Source: Echinarachnius parma (Eukaryota; Echinodermata; Echinoidea; Clypeasteroida; Echinarachniidae). Taken from it: a stretch of DNA of 64,000 bases. This document shows positions 1 through 12,600 of this stretch, piece after piece (position 1 is the stretch's first letter; the number at the start of each line of letters is the position of its first letter). The notes beneath the pieces were generated by a model. That model was not told the DNA's origin and did no database searches. It saw only the letters and a program-made list of their open reading frames with translations. Location: assembly GCA_037951105.1 (NCBI GenBank), contig JBAMJV010002096.1, forward strand, positions 1-64,000, written 5' to 3'. Made by a program: the position numbers and the translations under genes.

Positions 1-173
1 ATAATTTCATAACCAAAAATCGTTTCAAGATTTCGTCTTGCCAAGATATCCCTATGGTAGTTAGGAAAACAATGTGTAAAAATAAGAGGTAACCATTAAT
101 CCATGGTTGAGTGAGCACACATTACAGAAAAAATAGTCATATTTCAAAATTCACAAAAGTATTATCATCATTA

Positions 174-271
174 CAAATTATTGAGAATTGGAAAATAAAA
201 AATGCACTGTTTTATATACAATAATTGTAATATAATGCATTTTTTAATTTTCCAATTCTCAATAATTATTG
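174..271. repeat. Short fold-back repeat
   Basis: Left arm aattattgagaattggaaaa at about 176-206 is complementary to ttttccaattctcaataatt at about 240-269. A MITE-like hairpin in the intron before exon 1. The rest of 1-1234 shows nothing else I can assign. Confidence 0.65.
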
Positions 272-1234
272 CAATTAATGCATTTTACCACATGTGCAAT
301 AAACAAATGAAAATGAATGGAATATCAAACAGCATTGTTTCATAAACTATGATCAATGCATTCCGCCACATGTGCTGATTCACAACAATGTACAGGCACG
401 CGCAATACCTTTTGACTTTTGAATTGGGCCATTTTGTCTTTAATCTGGGCTCATTCAGCCATAAAGGCATGAATATCTATGATTTCCGCACATATCGAAC
501 ATAACAACTGTGCCAATATTGTGGTAAGATGACATTTTGAAACAAGTATCGGTTATGAAATTATGGGCAATTGCTTAGGGGGTAAGTTACTTGCTGTGTT
601 CGGTTTATAATTGTATGTATATATATTTTGTGTAGTTCATCTTTTGTGTATATGTAAGTTATGAATTAAAATCTATCATACTTTATCGAAGCATTAGTGT
701 AACTTTGATAGGAATTGGAGGAAATATATCTTATTGATATTTGATAACTGAATGAACGTTATGAACATACATATATTACCCTTCTCAAATGAAATAAAAT
801 GTAGATACACTGTCAGTCTCTAAGGTAAACCCGAGTACGTTTTGTGAGTGTTTCGGTTGCTCCAAATAAACGTTCATTCAGAAAGGTAACATACTCCATA
901 ATAATTCCTCTCCAAGTGCTCACATTCCTGTGAAAATTAATAATTAGTTCTTATTGTAGGTATAATTTCCATATGGTACATGTGAATGAAAGTTCGGTTG
1001 TTATTCTCGATGATGACTAATTTTAAGGTTAAATCATTTCAAATAACTCTGTTGATAATTAAACAGGCTAAAGCTGATACCGGTACTCTTAATCACGTTT
1101 AAGGTTAGCTTACTTGTCTGTTTTATATTGACTTAACAATTTGAAAGAAATCAGAGCACCTGTACTATTTTGTGTATGTATGTCGTTATTCAGCTTAGTA
1201 TAATATGAGCATTATGTTTATCATCTTTACACAG

Positions 1235-1382
1235 GTCTTTACAGCCAATTCTGATCGAGACACAGTGGTTCGGAACACCCTCCCAGCCCCAGTAGTGTGC
1301 CGGTATCTGCGTCTTCTGCCCGTTACCTGGCGTCAACACATCAGCTTGAGAATGGAGCTTTACGGGACAGGTCCCGTTCAAG
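1235..1382 (+). CDS. Exon 1: C-terminal third of first F5/8 type C domain
   Basis: Residues 1-49. It reads [13 protein letters not shown], then [10 protein letters not shown] and LRMELYG, the usual final strands of a discoidin domain (F.GN.D..T.V.N, A.Y.R..P..W, LR.EL.G). Phase 0 in, phase 1 out, identical to exon 15, the matching exon of the second F5/8C domain. The first two exons of this domain must lie left of position 1. Confidence 0.88.
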
Positions 1383-3626
1383 GTATGAACGGTTTTAAGA
1401 TATTGTCCTTTTGCCCTGGGAATCGCATATAGGAATCTGATAAGATTGAGTAGCTAATGATAAATGGCGAGGAGTCCTTACCTCATTATGTAAATCTCTC
1501 TGCATAATCTCCATCAATATAGGATATTTTCCGTATCTGTGTAATCGATAATTTTGGACTTGAGTCCAATTCCATCCATTGAGATAATGTTGTTAAAGAA
1601 GTCCCCTTTGTTATGGGTGTATATTATTTATGTGATCGCATATCTCAAGATCAGAAGAATCAATTGTCATGAATCTTTACATGATGATAGATCATGATCT
1701 AACTTAGATCTGCGAACCTTTTCAGTGACGTCACATCATTATGACGTCATCAGAACGCCATTTTTTAAAATATAAATAATCATCATATCTCAGTCATGCA
1801 TCATCAATTTCAATTCAAATTTAGTATTAATATTAATCATGTCAATGGTCATCTTTCAAGCTTATGCGCATGCGCTTGCACTCGGAGACCCGCGCGTACG
1901 CGTCCGTCAAATGAAAACAAATGTCAACAAATGTTCAAAACTACAATCTGAGTAATTTACTGTTATGTTTCAGACAATTTTAAGCGTTTCAAAAATTCCC
2001 GCGCGTGCGCGTCGGCGCGCGCGTATTTGCGCGAATAACGCAAACGAATGATAAAAATGTCGTTTTATCAAATGTTTTGCAATCCTGATACATTCCTCAA
2101 CACACCCTATCAATGATAACGGAGTACGCGCTCGTCAAATTCAAAATTACGCGCGCACGCAAATTGGCAAAATATTGTAAAAACATACACATTATGAGGT
2201 GTAGATACGAATTCATACCTCATTTATGCCAAGTAAATGTTATGACGTCATCATATTGAGGGGAAAATTTGAAAATGCGAATTTTAACCGATTTTAATCG
2301 ATTTTGAAGTCGATCACAGCGGACTTTCGACCATATCTCGCTTATTCTCCATCGATTTTCTCCCAGATTTTGATATGTTGTAGCTAAGCGTATGCTCTAA
2401 AAGTTTTGTGGTCTCAACTATCCAACAATATGAATTTAGGAACTAAAGTGTGTCTCTATACAATTGTGATTAGTCTTCCGCGCGTATTTGCGCGGGTAAC
2501 GCAAATGAATAAGAAACAAGTCTTTTTAACACAGGTTTGGCATTTCTCGTATTCCTGAACACACTCCATATATTTGTGTCATTGTTGACTCATAATAACG
2601 GATTACGCGCGCGTCAAAGTCAAAATTATGCGCGCGCGCAAATTTACAAAATATGGTCAAAACATACTTTTTTAAATATTTGTTTAATATCCAGAAAGAT
2701 TATGGGTTGTAAAACGAATTCATACCTCACTGATGCCAAGTAATTGTTATGACATCATCATTACGCGTTGAAAAGTCAATATCGTAATTTTAATACGTAT
2801 CACGTTAATTCTTCAAAGTGACGAATTCAACATCTAGTTTAAAGGGAGCGTTGAGTATTGGTATTTTCCGAAGTGCCCCCCAAAACTAATTGTAACTGAT
2901 TTGGTTGATTTCAATTCCATGGGAAAGATCATTAAAAGAAACATGGGACATAATAATAATTCCCATTCAAATGCTCTCATTGTTGTGAAATTTGCTTTCA
3001 AAATATAATATAAAAGTGATTGACGTCCGGACATCAATTTTAGAGAATGCTAGCGCGAAGCGCTAGCGTTCTAGGTCCTCCTATCCTTACCGCTCATGTA
3101 CAATGTGTATCGCAAGCGCCGTTCGCCGTTCGCATCGGCGGCCATGCATCGCGATCATCTTTCGTTCAAAATCTGTTCGAAGTCGCGCTAACACACGGAG
3201 AGAAGTCGAGGAGGCGCATAAATCACTGATTTTTAGCGGAATGGAGGGAAAAACCATAATTTTAATCCAACCCATACTTGGATCACATATTGGAGAATAA
3301 ATCGGTGGTAAGTACCGTATCATATGTATAATTTTAAGCACAATTAGCGTGCACAAAAAATATTCAGTCCCGTATTAGGAGTACTCTAGAGCTAATTTGA
3401 CTATTGAGTTGTAACGGCTCTTTTTGAATGATAACAGGGGCTTTACTTTGTCGTTTGTAACTGTGTATACTTTTCGAGCATGGTGGAGTTATAACTATTA
3501 CTGTAGTTTGCACCGTAATGGTGCAGGTTTTGGTTACTAAAGTTAAGTTTGACCAATACTCAACTATCCCTTTAATATTGGTGTCATTCTTTCATCTATC
3601 TATATATATATATAAGGTGGCGTAGC

Positions 3627-3659
<33 letters not shown>

Positions 3660-6600
3660 CACGTCCCCCCCCCCCCCCCCAATAATTTGTAAAAAAAAAC
3701 AATAGAAAACATAAGAGGAAATTTTTTGAAAAAAATAAGAAATACATAAGGTGTGCCCCCCCCCCCCCAATAATTGTGCGTGCCCCCGACCCAATCAGTC
3801 CGACCACGCTACGCCACTGTATATATACGTATACGCATTCATTACGCTGTTAGAAATTGTAATGTGTGGGGGTGAAGAAGGCGGGCTGAACATTCGTATC
3901 TATGCTACTTTATACCAACAACTAAACACGGTGCTAGTGTTTATGTCGTACCTTACGCAAAACGTTCGTAAGATTGCACCACGCGTATGATTTACGAACC
4001 AAAACCACTTTCTTCTGTAATTTGTTCTTATTGATCAAAGATAAAGTTTGTCACACCATCTTTTCGAATAATAATAATAATAATATTAGGCATTTAGCTA
4101 CGCTATTCATAGTAAACTATATCACAGCGCTTACAATATTATTACCCCGGTCAACGGATACACACTGCAATCAATCCTGCACATTAAGTGCACTCCCTGG
4201 GGAGTATTCCAGCAAGTCGCCTATTAGGCGCGCACAGTGCTAAGGAAACACGTCCCCATCCTTCCGGGTACCCATTTATACACCTGGGTCGAGAGCAGCA
4301 ATAGTGGATAAATTGTCTTACCGAAGGACAAACGCGGTGGGCTGGGTTCGAACCCGGGATCTCACGATTGGAAGGCGCGCGCTCTACCAATGTTGCCACA
4401 CCACATACACCCCTTGCGATGTTCTAGCGCAGATGTGTGTTTGCCGCATCTCTAGATGTTAGGTACGAGAGAATCCTGTTATTTTAGCCTTGATTTGTAG
4501 TCTTTCAAAGAAAAAAATCATCCAGAACGTTTATTAATGTTCATTTTTTTTTTCCATTCATCGTGTACATAATGTCTGTATATATTTCATTATAATATTC
4601 AACTGTGCCAGTTCATCGAACATCGAATTGTTCTTTGCTATTTCATTTCGCTGCAGAAAATCGGGGTGACATTACACTTGAACTGACACATTATGACTTC
4701 AGGTAAGTTTATATGCAGTAAAAGAATGAGATAATGTGTCCGTACATAAACTCCATGGAATCCGTGAAGATGTAGCTGCCCATGTCGGTATAACGCTGAT
4801 GACTTGCAGTTGTTGGCGTTGTTATCGTGTTTTATTGTCAATGTATTTCAATTTTGTTTTGGCATGCATGAGGGTGTGTCAATAGCATGAGTGCACTATA
4901 AAGTAGCACCTGCTGGAATGCTCCCCAGGGAGTGGGGAAAGTGCACACTATAGTGCGGAAGTGTATTAAATGGCCAAGTTGTACATAGTTATATTAGATG
5001 CAGGTCCCTCTGGGAGAACAGAGCAAAGAGCACTGAAGAGGCTAACCTGGATAAAGAACACTAAAAAAAATTTAAAAAATAAAATTGTTTTGAATATTTG
5101 CGCTCATATCTCGTATTCATCGTTCCCGTCATGCATGTTGTATTTATCAGGGAAACCAAAGCGGAAGTTAACACCGTTGGTATAACACGAATATATTGAT
5201 GTAGGAAGTTGTTGTTTTATTCATTGGCGATGTGTTTCCATTGTGAATATTTGCCCCAAAATCTCGCATTTATCTTTCTAAATCTTGTTTATTATTGTTG
5301 AAGGGAAATTCTAATGAAACTGTTTATATACAGTCAAACCTGTCTATAGCAACCGCTCAATGGGCAGGCGTAAAGTGGTCGCTATAGACAGGTGGTCTCA
5401 TTATACAGGTTGGCGGCCATTTTGAATATTTGGTCGCATATTGTGCCTATATGCACATGTGTATTTAAATGGCATCTATACACGCGCGTTATGTGGTCGC
5501 TATAGACAGATGTATATGTGCGTCGGGACCCAAATGGGGTTGTCGCTGGTCGCGTAAGGCAGGTGGTCGCATTACGCAGGTCGCTTAACACGTGATTGTT
5601 CACTGGGGGACCTGAGAGTGGTCGTTATGAGCAGGTGGTCGCACTAGCAGGTTTGACTGTACTTAGAAGCCCGTCATTGTAATACGATGAGAATGTGTGA
5701 GGAGCATAGAGTACCGAAGTGTGACGTCAGGGCTATTCATTGCCATGAATGATGGTTCTAAACAATGTCAGGCAAGTCATGAATTGGTGATCTAGCGGTT
5801 GCTAAGAAGGCAATCGTCCGGCTCCGACCCCGGGGGGGTCACTCTCATACACAAGTGCTACCCACCCGTGTCACACCTTTTAAAAAATGGACCCTAATGG
5901 GCAAAAATGGCGTATCGCACCTTTTTAAAAATGGACCCTAATGGGCAAAAATGGCGTATCGCACCTTTTTAAAAATGGACTCTAATGGCGTAATAGGCGT
6001 ATCCACTTTTTAAAAATTGACCAATGGCGTATTGCACCATTTCTGAGATTTACCCTAAATGGCGTATGTATAGCACCTTTTCTGAATGTAGCCTAACAGG
6101 CGTAATGCACATTTTAAAGTTAACACCCCTTAATTGTTAAAATGGCATATGGTTTAAAACCTCGACTCGAGTGACGCAACATGCTTAATTTACCTTTTTG
6201 CTGAATACTATACGGTACACCCATAAAATAAAAAAGTGTTTGAATCTAAATGACTCAACACATTACAATCATCAGGTCATGCCATCCACCATCCGGTCAC
6301 TGGTCATGGGGCCTGGGCGATGATTAATGATTGTCGACAACGTCAAGGATCCATCTGGCTCAAGTGGCAGCTCGATAAAGGCATCGGGATCGGCTCATCG
6401 GGATGCACTCATACATCGGCTCATGACCATGGCGATAGCATGACCCATGTCACTCAGAGGGTTCAACGGAGTAGACCCACACTCGGTGATCTCAGTGACT
6501 CAGCTCAGTGACACAAACAATCAATTTGAATAATCTTTTCAGCCTAGAATTGCAATTCTACAAGAAACAACTACAATTTATAATTATATTGTAGCTAGGA

Positions 6601-9600
6601 AAAGTCTCAGTAAAAGGAAGTTTGTATCCTTCAATCATATGTTTTATATAGTTAGTTTATAACTGATATAATGGGTGCTCCAGAATAATGATCAGCCCTC
6701 AGGCTCAGCGTAAATTCCTTTAATGGATCGCCCAGATCGCCGGGCTAGAGTCAGTGGCACTAGGCCCCTACCACCAGTACTACCAGCTGTAATTTATGCA
6801 AACACATTCGGGCACCGTTTATTACTATTTTACTTACGGGCCCGTCTCCATTGTATTAGATACAAAATGTATCAATAAATGCCGATTCTCGGTTGGTAAA
6901 TGACTCCTTGTCCTTCGAAGGCTTAATCCTAAGGTCGTATTTAACGCTCTTTGGTGGCTCTGACGCGTCGCAGCTTCGAATATCACTGGAAGATCACACG
7001 AAGTTTATGCTTAAAATACCGTCTGAACTAGCGACCACTGTGATGCATGTAAATAGCGCACCGCATGTAGCGCAATTGTTACGCACACATATATTACAGC
7101 CACGCAGAAATAAAAATATTCGAAAACCGTAGTACTGAGATACGGTAGCTAAAAAGGGACCCCTTTTGTAGAAAAACGTCGAAACCTGTAAACCTGAAAA
7201 GGTACCCTTTTTTAGGTTTTTGTGCGATCAGTGCTTGAAAAACACCCCTTTTTCAGGAAAACGTCGACGACGCCGTATAGCTGAAAATGATACCCTTTCG
7301 ACGCTTTTTTCTGACGCGGGTGCGTAGCTAGTCATGTTGGGAGTGACCCCCCCGGGGCTCCGACCCACTACTTAATGCCAGTATGAAAGGAAAAGTTGTT
7401 TAGAACCATTACTATGCCATAACAAAAGCATGTGACGTCACTACTTCGTTACTCTATAGCTTTCGATTCTAACTGAATATTCGTCAGGGCATAAGTTATA
7501 GAAATATTTGTGCCATATTGTATTTATCAGGGAAACCCATGAGGATTTTGACGTCCTCGGTATAACGCCGATGACCTCTGAGCCCATCTACGTGCGGGAC
7601 GCATTCGAGGGGGCTTGGCTTCGCATATCGGATAACCCGGATGTAGATTCGTATAGTTCCTGGTTTAAGTCGGACGCTAACGTCAACCACAAACTCAACT
7701 CAACAATTGCACTGAATTGGATTGATGATGAATGTCTGTACAGGTATGAATGTAATGAGTTCCGGCCTATGCAAAATTGAATGTAACTAAAATAAATTCG
7801 TGATTTGTTCTGTTTTGTTATTTTCTTTTTTCTTTTTTTTTTCTTTTTTTTTTTTTGGGGGGGGGGGGGGGGTACTCATTCGGTGATTCTTCCCTTTAAC
7901 CAAAAGATAATTTTCTTCATGCCGTACAACGTTTATTTTTGTACAAGTATTGTATGAAAATTGTCTGACATGAAATTCATTTCTGAGTTCCCAGACAAGA
8001 TATCTATAAACATACATAATTATCTAAAAACTCTATCACCCCGTCTTAATTAAATTTGAAAATACTCTTTATATACAGAAGACTAGCATTGTATCGTTTT
8101 ATCATTTGCGATTTAACTATGAAATGGTGAAAGACTGCGGGGTCTGCATTAAATATGAATAGTATTAAATGTCGCTCATATGTAGCCTACTGTATTTGAC
8201 CAGTCCACTGCATAGCTCACTTTAATCGTTATCGTTTGCCAACATAAATCATTTAATTTACCATGGTTACATCAGGACCAATTTGTATGACATTATATTT
8301 ATTTTACTTTATTGCAATGTAGCACATTTTGATCAAAGCATTCTGTAGTCATATGTTATTGCCCTTTTCCGATTGTATCGTTTTACCCTATAAATCAAAA
8401 CATTGCGCAATATGTTTTACCAGGGCAGGTGAACACGAACTGATCGGACGTAGCGAGTTGTGTCATCCAGTTTGAGTTTTAAGGGAAAATACGACGTAAA
8501 GGGTGAACCAAGGGGTGTTTCACAAAGATCCTATGTTGAACTTAACTCTAGGTTGGACTTAAGGTATCGAAAGCCATTAGTTTGTTTGAAAATTGTTTTA
8601 AAATTCCTTTTCCAAAGACATAAAATGTTGATTAAAATCATTAATATTTTCTATTGTCAGGGAGAATTTATGTTCTTGATGCAACATTTATGAAAAGAGT
8701 AATATTCTTGCTTTTTTGGCTTTTTAAAATATCATATTCTAAGGCAACATGGCTTTCCATTATTGTTAAGTCCAACTTACCGTTAAGTTCAACTTAGGAT
8801 CTTTGTGAAACACCCCCGGGTAAAATAGAGGTTACGACCTGGACTAAGCAGCCCGAATAATTATTTCCTTGCTTATGTATTCTTCTCCAGGCACTGGAGT
8901 CCCGAGTTCTTCCCCATTGATGGTCGTGGCTACTCCCACGAGGACCAGAGAGATTGTTCATATTTTCTGCACAACTTTGGGTTTGTATCTTTAATTATAC
9001 AATGTGCATGTACATTTGAAAGAGAAAACAAATATGGACAGGGATTGAATATTCGCTATATGTTAATTAGAATGATTTTAAAACAAAACAAAATCAAATC
9101 AAATGTTATTGATATGACTTGATATAATATGTTTTGAATCGAAGACACTTTTTAGACTCTTATATTCGTGGACATTTGGGTTTGTATCTTTAATTATACA
9201 TTGTGTATGTACACTTGAAAGAGAAAACAAATATGGACAGGGATTGAATATTCGCTATACGTTAATTAGAATGATTTAAACAAAAATCAAATAAAATGTT
9301 ATTGAATACATTTCGTTATCATATGGTAGCTCCATATTTTTCAATCAGACGAATTTGTAACATTCAAAGGCTTTATGTAATACGTTTTGAATCAAAGACA
9401 CGTTTTAGACTCTTATATTCGTGGACATGTTTTTTGAAATACTGTTACCTTTAACACAACGTAAGATTTTAGGTTAACTTACGATATGTGATGCCTGTCT
9501 AGTTATTGTATCAAATTCATTTTACTGAAGACATGACTATCTTAACCCATTGCCTATATACCTTATACAAGGACATAATGGGCCCTGTAAAAACATGTTG

Positions 9601-12600
9601 GTGATTTCAGAATAGAAATACACTGAGCTCAAAAAGAAACTTATATTTTTTCACATGATCATATCTTAAAATCCTGTCCATTAAAATTAACCAAAATGAC
9701 ACACAGGATTACTTAAATACTCTGCTCTAAGCACATGTCAGTAACTAAGCAGCTGGCCACTTGACACAACCGCAAAAAGCATTGAAATGGAACAACTACC
9801 GGGACCACATGTCACAGTAAAAGGGACAATCCACCTGTTAATACACACGCTCAGCGCAGCTCTACAGGAAGAGAGGAACGATCTCCCCAAGCCTGTATCA
9901 GAGCCTGGCTGTGACATGTGATACAGGTAACGGTTCCATGCCAGTGCTTTTTTTTAGTTATGTCAGTAAAGTAACCTCATGGATATTGACATGTCAATGG
10001 AGTAGGGTGTTTAATTAATCCCGTGTGTCATTTTGGTTAATTTTGGTGGCCCGATTTTCAAGATATAACCATGAGAAAAAATATAAGTTTCTTTTTTAGC
10101 TCAGTGTATATAGATGAATCAAATACAGACATCTTCTGTTCACGTCTTTCACCCTGATTACATAATCCTAGGTTTACTACAGCCATCCGGACAGGGTTCA
10201 CTTTCAGTGGTGATGAGTACATCACCATAGGGGGCGGGGAAGAGGCATGGCTCTTCATCGATCGGCAACTGGTGTTGCAGATTGTTAACGCGGATGAGGG
10301 GCAAGTTGTTTGCAAGAAGCTCAATCTTACTAACGCAACAAGTAAGTGGATAGTTACCGTTAGTCATGTTAGTGCATACTTCCTGGCACCCCTTGGCCCC
10401 GTTGCAGAAAGAGAAACAATCGATTGTAAGTAACAATATTGATTGTAAGACAGAAAATTTGCAAGTTTCAGATTTGCGCATTTAGAACACATGATCTGAA
10501 TTACAATTAACTGCAATTTACAATTGATTGTATCTATTTCTGCAACGGGGCCATGGTATCTATGAAGATTGTTTAAACACCAAAAATCACTTCGCCTTCA
10601 ATAATTATGTGTATTTATGGAAATTGCAATTTCTCGAAGGAAACATGAGTACGAATATGTCGCAAGAGATGCCGATGACTTTCAAATTTATTGATATGAT
10701 TACTAGTTGTGCAATATATGTCATTATTTTGAGCATGTCACTGTGCCTTTGTGGTTGTATATTTTCGATATTTTGGAGTTGGATACATATCATTTGGTTA
10801 TTTAATAATATATTGTGTTGAGTAGTTTGAAGCAAACTTTTTGCCGAAATCCATATGCAAGAAACATGTATATTGTTTGACTTTCGTAGACACTGTATAT
10901 GTCATATTTTCAGCCACTGTGCCCTTCGTGGCTCCCTCTGTCCTTTTTGAATAATGAAGTTGGATTAATTTGTATTGGTTATTTAATAATGATAACGTGG
11001 AGTAGCAACCTTATTCAATTTTTGTTTTCAATTTCAATTTATTCTTGCTTCCAACAAAACATTACAAATCAATTATAATAATTTACAAATATAGAGATAT
11101 ACATATTGGAAACAAGAGGTGTCCACTAAAATGCAATGCTTGTAAAATTGTGGACCCCTCAAATGATAGTTAGGAAAATTGTATATTTAAATTAACACAT
11201 TCTAGACTACAAAAAATAACTATACCGGTAGATAGGAAAACAGGGATGCCAACATAGACCAACGTGGGAGAAGAGAGAACTTTACATGACAAAGATAGGA
11301 GAAGACGGACACAATACAACACTTATACACTGCCAAAAAGAAGTGAGAGATCGGGGGTACAGATCGAAATGTGTATTCAAAATATATGTACTTTTTTATT
11401 ATTAGACGCAGCTCCCCTTATACCTGAACCTGGAACCATTGTTGATGGACGATGTGTGTTGACGGGGACACGACCAGAGGAAGCTGTCGACATCTCCCTG
11501 CATGTAAGTATAATAACGTTTAGGTACAAACTGAATAAAGACATCTACGAATCATTAACTAAATGAAGATATCTATGAATCGTTAATGTTTAGACTTGCC
11601 TATAAAGTGGCGGACTAATCGCAGTTGCATAACTGTACCAATCAAAGCATTTAAAGGGGTAATGTTGTTTCGGTTTAATGTGAAATATTACGTGTTATCA
11701 TAGCACACTCGTATATACTGTTTTTAACTTGTTTTTATTTAATTGTCCTTTTAAACAAATCTTGATAAAGGGTTATTTCTCTAGGCGTATGTCACCTAAA
11801 ACAAATCTATACATTTAAAGGGATAGTTGAGTTTTGGTACAGAGCGTACAGTTTTGGTCAAACTAGATTTTAGTAACCAAAAACCTGCACCATTACATTA
11901 CAAACTAATATTTATAACTCCACCATGCTCGAAAGGTAGACACATTACGAACGAAAAAGTATAACGTTTGTTATTATTCAAAAAGAGCCATTCAAACTCA
12001 AAAGGGCGCTCTCTAAAAACTCATTGGTTCCAATCATTTTTTTTCTTAAACTTGTGCATGTGATCTTTTGTTAAAGTAATGATCTTATAGAGGGATCTGT
12101 CGTACATTTTTGAAAAATGTAATAATTTTTGTTGTTGTTCAACGGTTATTGAATTATTGTGGGGCCCCACAATAATTACCAATGGATATATTTATGGATA
12201 TTTCAGCCGTCTCTGAACCGATTTTGATCAAATAAAGTTTATTCTGTCTGGTATGGTATGGTTTGGTATGATATGGTATCCTCTTTCCAATTTGACACTC
12301 AGTTTGTCATTACCTCACAACATATTATTTCGTGCAGCGCCCTCTATACAAAAAACCTTTAATGTTTATTGCAGGTTGGTGAAGCGTATAGATTCGACAT
12401 CTTCCGAACCGAACGTAGAGGGTGTACATCGGAACTATTCATCGAACTTCGGGAATTCGACTTTCCGGAAAAGGCCGAAGATTCGATCGACTACACATTC
12501 CATGTTGATGAATGGACGAATATAGGGGTTCAAATAGGCTCCTTCGTATTTACTGAGTTCTTTGGTGGGAATATGACGTATTTCGGAGAGGTCATGGATG

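Noticed and set aside
3592..3807. Gly/Pro-rich frames
   Set aside because: They come from poly-G/poly-C runs inside a small transposon.
10911..10960. Possible extra exon after ttttcag
   Set aside because: Short open stretch reaches TAA with no donor, and it is part of a tandem intron duplication.
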